Positions 32,619-43,629 of a stretch of DNA of 64,000 nucleotides are shown here, piece by piece. Origin of the DNA: Tieghemiomyces parasiticus (Eukaryota > Kickxellomycota > Dimargaritomycetes > Dimargaritales > Dimargaritaceae); the NCBI GenBank assembly GCA_027575765.1, contig JANBPT010000030.1, positions 1 to 64,000 of the forward strand. Reading direction: 5' to 3'. How positions within the stretch are numbered: the stretch's first letter is position 1; every line of letters begins with the position of its first letter. The translations under genes were made by a program, and so were the position numbers. Under the pieces are notes generated by a model. That model was given only the letters and a program-made list of their open reading frames with translations, ran no database searches and had not been told where the DNA came from.

Positions 32619-34922
32619 ATGTACAAACCCGTCCTTCCTGCTTCGCTCGGTGCTCGTTTTTCACTAGGGAACCGTGCCAGCCGCGGGTTAGTGTCTTCCG
32701 CCGCGCTCCACCGCCCGACTCGGATTGCGGCGCTTACCCCCCGGCCGACCTTGCCGTCGCTCCCCGTCACCACCACCTTCCGTCGTTCGTACACTACCAC
32801 CGGCCCCAACCACCCTGCCACGTCGGCCAGTGATGATGCCACCTGCCCCCCGCCGCCTGTCGCAATCACCGCCCCCGCGCCCCATACTGCGCCTAACCTG
32901 GCCCCTCTCCTCCTCGCGGCCGCCATTGTCGGTGGATATTTTCTCCTGAGCGACGGCACGTCCAACCCTCGCGTGGTGTACAATGACGCTGAAGGCTCCC
33001 GTTCCGACCCTGTGGCGCTGGCCAGCGCCTACCACCACGCCTTGGGCGGCTCAGGTTCCCTGGCCGATCCGACTGCTCTCTTCACCCTTCCTTCAGTCGA
33101 GACCCTCCTGCAGCTGGATCCGCAGATCGCCATGGACACCAAGTCCACCTCGGAGCTCCTGGTGTCGATGCTGGTGTACCAGACCTGTGCCCTAGACTCT
33201 CTCACCAATCACGCCGCTGACCTGCTCCGCTTACTGGACCGGGCGCATCTCTCGCCCGCCGCTTACTGGTTCATCCGCCGCACTTTCTTCGCCCACTTTT
33301 GCGGCGGCGAAACCCACGAGGAGGTTGTGGATACCATGCAGCGCCTGCGCCACTCTTCGGTTGGTGCCATGCTCGACCTGGCGATCGAGGTGGACCTGGA
33401 TGAATCGGGTAACCAGAGTGACGAGCGCGAGGCCCGCCGGGCTTGGAACCAGCGCGCCGATACCACCGCAGAGCTATTCCAGAAATGCATCTCAACCTGT
33501 GGGGCCCACCCGGGAAGTTTCGCCGCAGTTAAAGTAACGGGTATCTCCACCCCGCAACTCCTGCAGCGCCTGTCAAGCCTTAAGTACGGTCTACGTCAGC
33601 TGTTTGCGGAAGCAGACCGCGACGGCGACGGCCGCTTAACCTTCGAGGAGTTCCACGGCGTGTTGCGCCGGTTACCCGGCTTTAACCAGCAGGATGAGAG
33701 GGCCAGCAACGCCCTGACCTCCGAACTGTGGAAGGCCGCGGCCCAGGCGAACGGGGGTACGCTGACGCACCTAGACTGGGTCGACTTTGACCGCACTGTA
33801 TCCATCAGCCACCCGCCTGCCCGCGCTCTGTTCACTACAAGCCAGGCCGGTCCCCGCCTGACCTACCGCGCGGGACCTTACATGTACCAGTCCCTGGACG
33901 AGGATGACCTGGCCGATTACGACGCTACATTGCGGCGCGCCATGGCCCTAGGTGCCCTGGCCGATGAGCACTACGTTCGACTGGCTATCGACGCTGAACA
34001 GACTTACTTCCAACCGGCAATCGACCAGGTCACCTTCGACATGAGCCGCCGGTACAACCGCCTCGACGACACGCGCGGCCCGCTGATATTCAACACCTAC
34101 CAAATGTACCTTAAGGACGGACTCCCGCGGCTGCGTGATGACTATGAGCGATCCCGCCGGGATGGCTACCGCTACGGTGTGAAGTTGGTTCGCGGAGCCT
34201 ACATGGTCAACGAGCGCAAGCGCGCCCAAGCCTTGGGTCTCCCGGACCCGATTAGTGAGAGCCTGGAGGCCACTCACGCCAGCTTCAATGGTGGCGTCCG
34301 CTTCCTAGTGGATGAGATTCATCGCTTGCGCGCGGCGGCCGCCAACTCTAAGAGTTCTGATACCGTCGAGCCACCACCGGCTCTCCTGGTAGCCTCCCAC
34401 AACCAGGACTCGGTCAAGCTGGCGTGTGCCCTCATGGCGCGGTATCAGATCCCGGCCGATGCGGGCGCCGTCATGTTTGGCCAGCTCATGGGAATGCAGG
34501 ACTCGCTCACCTACTCACTAGGCAACCAGGGGTACCGCGTATACAAGTACATTCCGTATGGCCCCGTCCACGAGGTCATGCCTTACCTCATCCGCCGTGC
34601 CCAGGAGAATTCGTCGCTCATGGGCGGTGTCCATGTCGAGCGCCAGCAGCTGTGGTCAGAACTCCGCAGCCGGATCGCCAACAAGTTGCTCGTGGCTCAG
34701 TCCCTCAAGCGGGCCACCACCGGGCCTTCGTCTCACTCGGAACGTAGTGGCGGTGCTGCTACCGAGACTGCTAACGCCTTGGCCGCTGCTACTACAACCA
34801 GCGAGGGTGGCGTGTCGAGTGTCCACCCGGGCGCGATGACTTACAGTTTGGCTGACCAACTGGCGGTAGTTTCGTCATCCTCCGATCAAGTTTCGACTGC
34901 AGCCACCGAGCAACGGCAGTAA
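32619..34922 (+). CDS. PUT1: Proline dehydrogenase, mitochondrial, with EF-hand
   Basis: A single-exon ORF of 767 residues. Residues 1-65 are rich in Arg, Ser and Ala and lack acidic residues, fitting a mitochondrial presequence, and a hydrophobic segment (LLLAAAIVGGYFLL) follows near 105. The C-terminal half is the FAD-dependent proline dehydrogenase barrel: a DAEQTYFQPAID segment, NTYQMYLKD, GVKLVRGAYM, VASHNQDSV and YIPYGPVHEVMPYLIRRAQEN, where R659, R660, E663 and N664 form the conserved substrate-binding signature. The enzyme oxidises proline to pyrroline-5-carboxylate and passes electrons to the respiratory chain. Inserted before the second half of the barrel is a canonical 12-residue EF-hand loop (D333, D335, D337, G338, L340, E344), followed by a degenerate second unit around residues 375-392. 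This suggests Ca2+ sensing. The protein is longer than most fungal Put1 proteins (about 450-500) because of the insertion and a Ser/Thr-rich C-terminal tail. Confidence 0.93.
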   Translation: MYKPVLPASLGARFSLGNRASRGLVSSAALHRPTRIAALTPRPTLPSLPVTTTFRRSYTTTGPNHPATSASDDATCPPPPVAITAPAPHTAPNLAPLLLAAAIVGGYFLLSDGTSNPRVVYNDAEGSRSDPVALASAYHHALGGSGSLADPTALFTLPSVETLLQLDPQIAMDTKSTSELLVSMLVYQTCALDSLTNHAADLLRLLDRAHLSPAAYWFIRRTFFAHFCGGETHEEVVDTMQRLRHSSVGAMLDLAIEVDLDESGNQSDEREARRAWNQRADTTAELFQKCISTCGAHPGSFAAVKVTGISTPQLLQRLSSLKYGLRQLFAEADRDGDGRLTFEEFHGVLRRLPGFNQQDERASNALTSELWKAAAQANGGTLTHLDWVDFDRTVSISHPPARALFTTSQAGPRLTYRAGPYMYQSLDEDDLADYDATLRRAMALGALADEHYVRLAIDAEQTYFQPAIDQVTFDMSRRYNRLDDTRGPLIFNTYQMYLKDGLPRLRDDYERSRRDGYRYGVKLVRGAYMVNERKRAQALGLPDPISESLEATHASFNGGVRFLVDEIHRLRAAAANSKSSDTVEPPPALLVASHNQDSVKLACALMARYQIPADAGAVMFGQLMGMQDSLTYSLGNQGYRVYKYIPYGPVHEVMPYLIRRAQENSSLMGGVHVERQQLWSELRSRIANKLLVAQSLKRATTGPSSHSERSGGAATETANALAAATTTSEGGVSSVHPGAMTYSLADQLAVVSSSSDQVSTAATEQRQ

Positions 34923-36133
34923 AGGGAGGCGATCCACTTTGCCTTTCCATACTACTGGTTACCCTATCCTGTTTAACTTCTGGCACCTGCTTTCCTTTTT
35001 CTCCATATTGTGTGGACCGCCAATACCCTTATATATATATTTCGGCTGCACTATTCCCCCCCCTCATGTCTATTTTTCACGTTTGATTACGCACCCACTT
35101 CATAATGTAAAACTCGGCTGTAGGTACCAATACAATCTCATTACGCAATATATTTACTTTCCCATTTCGATAAAGATGGTGAGAAACTACCGCTCGTAAA
35201 ACTAAACCGTTTAACCCCCTTTACATTGATGGTTGTTCTCAATAGTACGATGTTATTTTGAATCTCAGGTCAAAATGCGATACCGGATCTGGAATACGTG
35301 AGAGGTCCGTCGGACCCAAAACTTCGGGTTCCAGCTGAAACTATTATGGTTGATACCGCTGAGTACGCCCTTTTCGAAACGGTGGCTACTTATAAAAAAG
35401 GGTTTCAATTAAGACACCGCAAACGGTAGCATTGTTCTATATACATTTTTCTCAACTCTGTGGCTTTGCCCACACACCTTCAATATTTCTTTCCGTTATT
35501 TCAGTGGTGTCCGTAAAGGGCTGTAGGAGGTATGAGGGTGAAAAGGCCAGAGACCTCTCGCTTACTTAAACGCGCACTCTCCGCTCCCTCTGTGTAACAA
35601 TGATCCTATATTATTAGGCCGACTGGCTCCTTGACCATACGATCGAGGCTGACTAATTACCTGGCACCATGACACACTGGCTATTGAACCATTCCGCTCA
35701 AGGCAATGTCACCCAGCTGAGCTCGCAACCCCTAGTTTCATAAGGCAAGAACAATGTCAACTTGAGTCACATAATAGTAAAAAAATAATCGTTAGCCCAC
35801 GCTACTACTAATTCGACTTTCCGACCGCTTCCCTCCCTGAGTATACACCTGCCACAACTCTGAGCAGACATGTTGTATATCCATGTAGGTCTCTGGTAGA
35901 ATGTCTGATTAGGAAAGTCAAGATGAGAGGGTCTACGTAGCAGGGTTAAGAGACAGGTTTATTGGGATTCAAATGGCTATAATTCCGTATCACCGTATAG
36001 TCTGCCTGAACCGAAGAAGTCCTCCGCCGCACTAGCCCAACACATGTTGGCTGCACTGTATGTCCTTAGCCGGCCGAGTATGTGACATACTTTCCTCTTC
36101 GTTACACAGACTCCAGCGGCGCACTACGCCAGT
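34923..36133. other. Gene-poor stretch, 1.2 kb
   Basis: Downstream of the PRODH gene. AT-rich patches occur, including a TATATATATA run near 35030. No ORF or RNA gene was recognised. Confidence 0.4.
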
Positions 36134-36307
36134 CTAGTGTCTAGGTGGCTGTTTGATAAAATTGTCAATTATAGTTTTAGTTTCCTTACTCATCGGAACC
36201 ATCACTTTCTTAGGCATGGTATTTACGAAGGCGTGGACGATAGTGTGACTGACGGCCATGAAGGCGACCAGAGTGATGGCGAGACCGAGGGAGGTAGTGC
36301 ACTTCAT
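36134..36307 (-). CDS. Very small secreted peptide (57 residues)
   Basis: The ORF starts ATG at 36307 and ends TAG at 36134. It is shorter than usual gene-finder cut-offs. Residues 1-26 form a textbook signal peptide: MKC, then a hydrophobic core (LGLAITLVAFMAV) and a small-residue region before AHT/VHA. The mature part would be about 31 residues, basic (five Lys, one Arg), Met-rich and free of Cys, ending with an amphipathic stretch (TIIDNFIKQPPRH). A consensus TATA element (TATATAAAAG) lies on the same strand at 36471-36462, about 155 bp upstream. The MKC start recurs in the secreted protein at 292-717. It could be a peptide hormone, antimicrobial or effector; no family was recognised. Confidence 0.5.
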   Translation of the reverse strand: MKCTTSLGLAITLVAFMAVSHTIVHAFVNTMPKKVMVPMSKETKTIIDNFIKQPPRH

Positions 36308-36461
36308 GGTGGGGTGAATGAGTGGGGTAGGGGTGAGAAGAAGGGAGAGAAATTACAATGGGTAAAGATGGATGCCAGTGTGTTTGACAGATAGACAGAG
36401 AGTCACGGAGAGAAGTAGAGGTTGATGATTTGTAAAGTATAAACGACAGGCCACATCCGAT

Positions 36462-36471
36462 CTTTTATATA
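36462..36471 (-). promoter_or_regulatory. TATA box upstream of the 57-residue secreted peptide
   Basis: The minus strand reads TATATAAAAG, about 155 bp before the ATG at 36307. It is a strong consensus match at a plausible distance. Confidence 0.45.
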
Positions 36472-36896
36472 CGGAGTAGACGCTGCATGGGTGAACGGAG
36501 TGCGGAGAGGGGGTGGGGCCTCTTCACTAGCGGCAACGTAAAGGGTGGTTAGGTCGGCAGCAGGTGGCCGCGGGGCTGGCCACTCTGGCGTTACTTGACA
36601 GGCCGTGTGGACATGGTATGGATATTAAATCTAGGGTTTGGTCCGATGGAAGCACGGATGACTGGGAGGAGTAAACAAAGGGATCAGGCGGGATCGTCCG
36701 GTGTGCTCAGCTTTGGCACGCCCAAGGTTTCTTAGTGCAGACCTTAGGGTTATTCGTCGATCGTGGGTGTAATTAAACACTGTACAGTACCGGTACAATC
36801 CCTGTGAGCAAATTAAAAGGGTCGAGCAAAGGGCTAGGTGGGAAAGGGAGGGAGAGGGTAGGGAATGGTCATAAAGACCACGTAAGAAGGGAGAGC

Positions 36897-36919
36897 TGGT
36901 GGTGGTGGTGGTGGTGGTG
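36897..36919. repeat. (TGG)n microsatellite
   Basis: Nearly eight uninterrupted TGG units are visible. An ORF crossing it on the opposite strand reads a Thr run and is probably not coding. Confidence 0.9.
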
Positions 36920-38672
36920 CAAACCCAATGGCAAGACATCGGCTAGCCGTCGCGGCCGGTGGGATCGACTACAATCAAACGGCTGCTCTTTATTAGTGCT
37001 ACGCGGAGGAATGAGCAACGTAATAGATGGGTTGTACTTTGTTCTCGAACGGCCGTCGTCCTTTCATTGAAAGATACCCGCAGAGAGCATTGGCGGCATT
37101 GCCTGCGATGGAAGCGATAGCCGGAGTACTGTGCGAAGTGGTGAGACAAGATGCGCCGAGCATGAAATATTCCTTTCAGCGTCGACAGCATGGCCTTCTC
37201 TTCGCCAGATCCTTGCCTTTTGGTTGTCGGGCACCTATATAGCCTCGGTTGACTTTATGCCGGCGTCACACCGCTCCTACCTAAAGACACCGGTGCTCCC
37301 CCACTACACTAAAATTTTAAACCTGTCAATTTATATATAATTATTTAATACCCAACAACATCTTTTGTCATTTCTCATTCTGCCCTTTCACATCCCTAGT
37401 CCCACCGTCGTTGGCCTCTATATATCCCGCGGGCCGAACGCTTAGCCGGGCAGCCTCATCGGCGGAGGCTGGTGTTAACTAAACGAGGCGGATGCGGATG
37501 ACCAATCACTAAAGTTATCCAGCTGATTTCGCTCAACCGTTGATAAGTATAATGGACATGTCATTGCTTGGTAGATTATAAGCGCAGTAACAAATCCATA
37601 TGAGAGAGAAGAGCAAGAGTTTAGATAGTCGAGGGCGAGAGCCTTCCGTATACTCGCACAGGTGGTTGCAGATCCTTGGTTCACTACTGGGCCATTGGTG
37701 GAGGAGTGGGCGTCGCGGGTACGGAAGTGGTGGAGCTTTCTCCATTAACACCACAATACTTCTTCACCTTAATATACACTCTGCTACGTCATTTCATCGT
37801 CGACTCTCATACCCCCCTTTACGGTCACCACAATCAACGATAAACCCGGCTCTCTGATCTGGACCCATCACTATTTTGGCAATCGTCAATTCCGCGCAAC
37901 TTAGGCGGCCAATTTCGACATAATTAATACCATGGCCCAAAAGTAGCTCTTTAATAAATGAAATAATCAGCCGTGTAACTCCTCTAAGATATTCTCCTGG
38001 GTCGATATTCATCTTCTCATCCTATTCTGTTTTCCACCCCTCATACTCACATAATAACGCCCATTTTTAACACAGTAAAGGATCTGCCTGGAGGTGGCGA
38101 GTGTTACGCACTGTCCAGCAATACATAGTGTAAGTGACGAAACACGGAGACCGAGTTCATCAAGGCGGGCTCGGTGGTTCGTGAAGCAAGCTCTGGCTGC
38201 GAGGGTTTGTGGTTTCGGAAGTGGTTCTGGGAGGCCAAAGGTTTGATGAGTATGTGGGATTAGTAGTATGAGTTCAAGAGGAGTTGCATGTAAGAATCAT
38301 GCAGGTCAGGCAGTCGGTTGCAGGGTGGCCGGTTGGTGACGGAGCTACTTTGGGCGGCGTAGACATGCATTGGCCTAGTGTGGTTTACAAGCACCACATT
38401 CTCCCCGGTCGCACGCGCCGTCAGTGTTACTTTTAACGAACTCATCCGACAATAATCAACCCGGCCTTTTATACATATCATTGTATATTTAAGTTTGCAA
38501 AAAAAAGGGGGGAAAGGATGCGGAAACACAACATGGTAGAATTAAGAGGATGCCTGATATGAAAGGAAAGACGAGGGGTACCTGTGCCGAAATTCGGGCA
38601 CAAGTTAGGGCCACCAGCGAGGATCCGTCTGGTAAAGAATATTGGCAGAAAAAAAAAACCTGCACACTTGGC

Positions 38673-40820
38673 TTACGACGAGATGAGCTGGGAGGCGTCG
38701 AGACCTAGGGCGTGCAGAAACAGGTTGACGTTGCTGATCAGCTGGCTGGACAGGTTCCCGTTGTGACGGTGGGTGGTGGCCAGGGTGATATGCTCCATGA
38801 CCTTTTCGCGCACCTCGGCCACAAGCACATGCTGCTGATCGGGCGAAGCACCCACGGCTAAGGCGGCCAGGAACTGCCACACGTAGAGGTCTTCGAGGGC
38901 CCCTTGTAGGGCACCGTTTTCGAGGCCAGAGGCGGTAGGCGCAGCGGGGAAGAGGTTGGCAAAATAAGATTGAAGCGTTTCAAATAGTTTGGCGTACAAA
39001 AAGTCGTACGCGGCCACGTCCTCCGGGGTCGCCGGGAAGGTCGCCATTGCGACGCCATTACCACCGGCCAGCAGTTGCTGTTTGAGAAGTTCGCCGCGGC
39101 TCACAAAAACGGTCAGTAGGGACAGGCCGGCCTTGCTCCGGGCTACCCAGGGCACGTTACTGCGTTCCATAAACAGGTCGAGTAGGCGATTGATGACAGA
39201 TAAGGGCGCGTCAGCAAGCGTAGCCAGCACGGGCGGGAGAACGGCGTTCATGAAAAGCACGTTCTCCTCGGCGATGGCCGCGCTGAGGGTCCCGCTGAGT
39301 CCAAACCCGAAGCTACTCCGGCATACGTCAAGGCTCTCAAAGTTGACCACCAGAGTGGTTACAAGGAGTAGCATCTGCTCGGGTGTCAGGTAGTGGTACA
39401 CGCGCGGGATCAGCTTTTTGCCCTTGGACACGGCCAGGAACCGCACGAGTGGGTGCGGGTAGGTGTCGCTGACCGCCGGGGTAACTTGCAGGCTGTCCCA
39501 CAGCTGACGACGCAGCGGGCCTTCCTTCTCTTCGGGACCGCCGGATGAGTCGGCAGGGTCCGCGACCGGCGCGCCAAACGGGTGCGCCGCCTGGGGGAAG
39601 TGGTTCTGGGTGCGGACTAGCTGTTCCAGCTGCAGTACGCAGGCGAAGGCGGCCTCGACGCGCATGAGGGTGCTACGGCGGCTAACCTGCGGGGCGGTCG
39701 GGTCGACCGTCGGCGTGGTCGGTCCGCTCCCGGGATAGGGCTGGTGAGCGACCGCGGGCGAGGAAGCGGCCGACGCGTCGGGGGTCGAGCCGGCAGGTTT
39801 TCCGCCCATACGGATGGCACGTTTAGGGTTACGCACCGAATGGAGTGAAATGGTGCCCAGTGTACCCTCGAGCGAGAGGGCCGTGCCCTTGGGCTTCCGC
39901 TTGGCCTCGCTGACCATGCGCTGGATCTGTTGCTGCATTCGGTGCATGCCATTATTGTGTGCGCGGTTCGACGGGAAGCCGCGCGGCGACGGGCGGCCAT
40001 ACCCACGAGGTCCACCCTCCGACGGGTGCGGGCCCGTTTCCCCAAAGTGCGGCGTGCCCGGGCCCGGAATGGGGTTGCGCACCACCGTATACATCTGGCA
40101 GTAGAAATCATCAGCGTAGGGGTCATCGGTGACCAACTGCGAGATCTGGATACGCGAAATGTACTCCTTGTCCCCGCGTGTCATTAAATTATTATACTGG
40201 GCCATGGCGGCCGCCCGGCGCTCGCGGTCAGCGCGGCGCTGCTCGCGCATCTGCTGGCGCTGGCGGTCCTGTTGGGAAATCTTGGCGGACTCCAATAGGG
40301 CCTGTTCGACCTCCTCCAGGCTCAGTATCTTGCGGGGCCGGGCATTGGGGTCAGCTCCTGATTCGCCCTGGTGCCGGTTAAAGCCTGGCGGGGGTAGCCG
40401 CGGGGCAGCACCGAAGGCTGGCTCGGGGCTGCCAAAACCCGGTTGGACGCGGTCCGCGCCCGGGTGGCCGGTGAAGGCGTGACCCGGTGGGGGTGGAGCA
40501 CCCCAGGCGGTCCCGGGATTGACATGGGGATTTCCGCCGGTCGGATAACCACCGTGCGCCTCGCGGCCGGGGTCGAGGATGGCCCCGGCACGGTTGGTGT
40601 TGCCAGAGAAGTCAAAATCCTTAGTGATCTGAGTGGGCTCGTCACCGAAGGTCTCGTCGTTCAAATCGTCCCCGTCGTCATTAAGATTGTTGGCGAGATT
40701 ATCGTCGGGCTGGGCTTCCACGGTTTCCAGGCGGGCGTCAATGTCGTCCGCGTCCAGAGACTCCAGCCCTGGGCGGGATTCGGGGAGCCGTGCATCGAAG
40801 CCGAAGAATGAACCGCTCAT
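38673..40820 (-). CDS. PAT1: PAT1 mRNA-decapping activator
   Basis: 715 residues from the ATG at 40820. The open frame extends 72 codons further upstream, but that extension has unrelated hydrophobic composition, whereas the family consensus begins at this Met with SFFGFDARLP. Near the N-terminus are DETF (55-58) and FDF (69-71), the pair that binds the DEAD-box helicase Dhh1/DDX6 in Pat1 proteins. A Pro/Gly-rich segment with many Gln/Arg follows. The C-terminal 300 residues form the helical PatC domain that contacts Lsm1-7 and Dcp2 in the family. Pat1 promotes decapping and P-body assembly in the cytoplasm. It is the first of three consecutive minus-strand genes with dolichol kinase and dolichyl diphosphatase. 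No intron is needed. Confidence 0.92.
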   Translation of the reverse strand: MSGSFFGFDARLPESRPGLESLDADDIDARLETVEAQPDDNLANNLNDDGDDLNDETFGDEPTQITKDFDFSGNTNRAGAILDPGREAHGGYPTGGNPHVNPGTAWGAPPPPGHAFTGHPGADRVQPGFGSPEPAFGAAPRLPPPGFNRHQGESGADPNARPRKILSLEEVEQALLESAKISQQDRQRQQMREQRRADRERRAAAMAQYNNLMTRGDKEYISRIQISQLVTDDPYADDFYCQMYTVVRNPIPGPGTPHFGETGPHPSEGGPRGYGRPSPRGFPSNRAHNNGMHRMQQQIQRMVSEAKRKPKGTALSLEGTLGTISLHSVRNPKRAIRMGGKPAGSTPDASAASSPAVAHQPYPGSGPTTPTVDPTAPQVSRRSTLMRVEAAFACVLQLEQLVRTQNHFPQAAHPFGAPVADPADSSGGPEEKEGPLRRQLWDSLQVTPAVSDTYPHPLVRFLAVSKGKKLIPRVYHYLTPEQMLLLVTTLVVNFESLDVCRSSFGFGLSGTLSAAIAEENVLFMNAVLPPVLATLADAPLSVINRLLDLFMERSNVPWVARSKAGLSLLTVFVSRGELLKQQLLAGGNGVAMATFPATPEDVAAYDFLYAKLFETLQSYFANLFPAAPTASGLENGALQGALEDLYVWQFLAALAVGASPDQQHVLVAEVREKVMEHITLATTHRHNGNLSSQLISNVNLFLHALGLDASQLISS

Positions 40821-41534
40821 GGTTGGTTCGTGCGGTAGGAGTTGTGGTGATTCTGTCGACCGTAAGCTTGGCAATGGGTGAGTCAGCTGAACACGCGGTG
40901 GTTCGGTCCTTGAATCGAAATGAAGGTGAGGGCCAGTAAAAATAGTGATAAATGAAAAGATGTAGACCACGCAGAATAAAGGGCGGATGACGTTCGGGAG
41001 ATTGCTGTAGATGGTTGTTACTGAACCCCCCGGCAATTGATGGGATGTGGAATCGGCGAAGGGGAGGGTAAGTGGGGGGGATAGGTTTATTCGTCAGATC
41101 TCTAGGGTGGGTTTCCAGCAAAGATAAGAGGTATTGGAGGGCCTAAATGGGGCGGAGGCCTAATCCAGTGAGCCAGTCCGTGGGGAAAAAGAGTGGTTCC
41201 GGAAGTATCGATCGGCACGGACGGTAGACAGGGGAGGCGACTGGAAGCTGGCCACAGCCGACCGACTGATCGGGTGAAGGTGTGGCTATGCCTATCTCCC
41301 AATAAACACAGTACGAGCAGTGGTCCCCTGACGACACGAAAGGCAGTTGGCGATGAGACCATTCAAGTCTCCATAGGACCCCTTTGCGTCGTAGTCCGTA
41401 TCACATTATAAATTCCGTAGGGCTCGAGCTATTGTCCGATAACCGAACGGCGTACATCAGGCATCGTAGTTCGTAATGAACGATAATCACAGTGCTGCTT
41501 GATAGGGTCGCGAAAAATCTCTCTAATCCAATGT
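40821..41534. other. Spacer between PAT1 start and dolichol kinase stop
   Basis: 714 bp on the shared minus strand. It should hold the dolichol kinase 3' end and the PAT1 promoter. Nothing else was recognised. Confidence 0.45.
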
Positions 41535-43629
41535 CTAAAGGCCGCCAAAATTAATTAGAGCGCAGAATGCAAGTGGTATAAACAGATTATCGTTCTGGTC
41601 TGTTAGGGCTTCGAGGACAGCAGCAGCGGCAGAGATAGCTACGTAGTATGCCACCAGCCCCGCCGTCCAGGGCGCCCGGCCAAGGGCCAGACAGAGCACC
41701 GCTGGGATGGCCACGCTCACCGTGAAGGCCAATGAGCCCTCCACCGTTTTGGAGCGATTCCCGGGCCACCGGAAGCGCCCCACGGCCTGGCCAACGACGG
41801 AGGCCACGGCGTCACCGATACCCAGGGTCAGAACGCCAGCAAGACGGGAGACTGGGGCGCGGCTGTGGAGCCACACCGGGATGGCACAGCCCAGAAGCAG
41901 GTAGAGGTGGGACAAGATGGCCGCCCCAGCATCGTGGTGGTCGGTAAACGGCCGCATGAACTGGTCAATCCACTCGGCCACCGGTGGTAGGCCCAGGCCG
42001 CGCACCAATTCGAGGACAGCCAGGATGCACCAACCGCCGGCCAGGGCTAGAGCTAGGAGGTCTGGCTGCAGTGAAAGGGAAGGGCGTAGGGGAGAGGGAG
42101 AATATGCGTAGGCCATTGAGGTTTAGCCAGGGGAGGCCGAGGTGCTGCCCGACTATGGGGGGGGTATAAATAAACCTTTCCCGCCATTGGAAGCGATGTC
42201 GGTACGAGTATCAGAGGGATATCACCTACCACGTAGACTAGAGCGGGGGTGAACATCAAGACGACCAAGACGTGGTAGTATTTGCGACCCAAGTTGCGCA
42301 GGGCCTTTTGACCTAGCTGCGCCCGGGCTATGGCGTTGCGTGAGTAGGTCTCCGGGAGCCATAGCATGCCTTGCAGGGCGGCGATGGATAGCACGAGGCA
42401 AAGCCCCCAGAACATGACAAAGGCCGGATACAGCATGGATGAGGTGACGAATTCAAACAGCCTGTTGCGTAGAGCGGGTAAGGGGATCGCGCGGCAGAGA
42501 TGCGGTCAGCTGATAATAATCCCCAGGCGAAGGGTCCTCCTTAAGAAATAGTGCTACCCAAAGGCATCACGAGAAAGCTGCTGAGGTTTCTAGACGGTTG
42601 CATCCACCGGATAGCACTGGGCCACTCCGACTTACCAGATGAGACAACTGCGGCCCAATAGATGATCTAGATAGATGACCGTGGCGAGACCAACGACTCC
42701 ACAGGCAGTGAGGTACGAAACCGCATCGTTGAACGACCGCCGGACCAGTGGCCCCCGGCGCAGAGACCGACGCACGCCCCCGGCGACGAGAGCCAGGACG
42801 AGCGGGAAGAGGACCACCGTCTGGATCACAACGAATAGCGGCGGTCGGTCTGGGAGGCGTGGGCTATTTGGCGTGAGCCAGTGGCACTGATGGGGAAGTA
42901 AAGCGTGGCGCGGAGATAGAGGGGAGGATAGGCGCGTAAGATTGCGACGAACTGTGGGCGGCAAGGCTAGGTTAGTCGGAGGAAGACCCGCCCCCAATCC
43001 GGTGGGTACTCAATCCGTGCAGTGCCACCTTGCAAATTGGGGCAAGGACAGACAGGCTGTTCCCTTCCTAGTATCAGCTTCCAAACCCCTACTATACTTG
43101 CCTTGCCGAGACTATACAAGGCCAGATCCAGCGAGGTGAGGGTAACGAGGGAGGCCCAGGTCAGGAGCTCTCCAAGCGTGAAACTTCCGGGCAAGCCCTG
43201 GGCCAGGAGCCACACAATGGCGCAGAAGGCTTCGTTGCCGAGCCACAAGGCTCCGAATCCGACCGTACCCAGGCTGGGGAACACTGGGTAAGCCAGGAGG
43301 CCACCCACGGTGACGTGAAGTACCAAGACCTTGCAAGTCTGGTCCGGCAAGGCCTGCGCTCGGTACAGTGCCAAGTGGGTGGCGGCCACGATGGCAAAAC
43401 CCACACTGAGGCGTAGGAGGCCGATGAGATAGACTGCGGGAAGGTAGGCCAACCTGGTAGAGTCGGCATGGCTGTCGACTAGGATCGAAAGGAGTAGCAA
43501 CGGTACCGTGGCGAGACCGGGTAGCCACCCGCTGCTGATGTCGGGGCGACCTATGCAACCGGCCAACCCAGTGACAAAGCGCGACGCCTTGGGTCGGCCT
43601 GGTGGTGAAGTGACGGGTAGGGGGCGCAT
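41535..43629 (-). CDS. SEC59: Dolichol kinase
   Basis: Four exons: 43629-43098, 42951-42636, 42461-42230 and 42065-41535, giving 536 residues (yeast Sec59 519, human DOLK 538). Phases are 1, 2 and 0. Introns 2 and 3 have clear GTAAGT/CAG-type borders. Intron 1 uses a GTATAG donor; a GC donor (AAG|GCAAGT) sits five bases earlier but does not keep phase with the best acceptor (CACAG, about 20 nt after a CTAAC branch site). The product is a multi-pass ER protein. Exon 3 carries NLGRKYYHVLVVLMFTPALV and exon 4 the CTP-binding region GIGDAVASVVGQ followed by a basic GRFRWPGNRSKTVEG loop and LTDQNDNLFIPL near the end. It phosphorylates dolichol with CTP to make the carrier for N-glycosylation. The next gene upstream on the strand is dolichyl diphosphatase. 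Confidence 0.92.

Larger units (their letters stand above)
36308..38672. other. Gene-poor stretch, 2.4 kb
   Basis: It holds the promoter of the small secreted peptide and a (TGG)n microsatellite. On the minus strand a TATAAAAGG lies at about 38473-38465, some 20 bases before the ATG of a possible 61-codon ORF (38445-38260); spacing argues against that ATG being the used start. No other gene was recognised. Confidence 0.35.

Noticed and set aside
38260..38445. 61-codon minus-strand ORF close to a TATAAAAGG
   Set aside because: The TATA element is only about 20 bases before the ATG, too close for that ATG to be in the transcript, and the protein has no recognisable features.
40821..41036. 72-codon upstream extension of PAT1
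   Set aside because: The family consensus starts at the internal Met (40820), and the extension is hydrophobic and unlike any Pat1 N-terminus.
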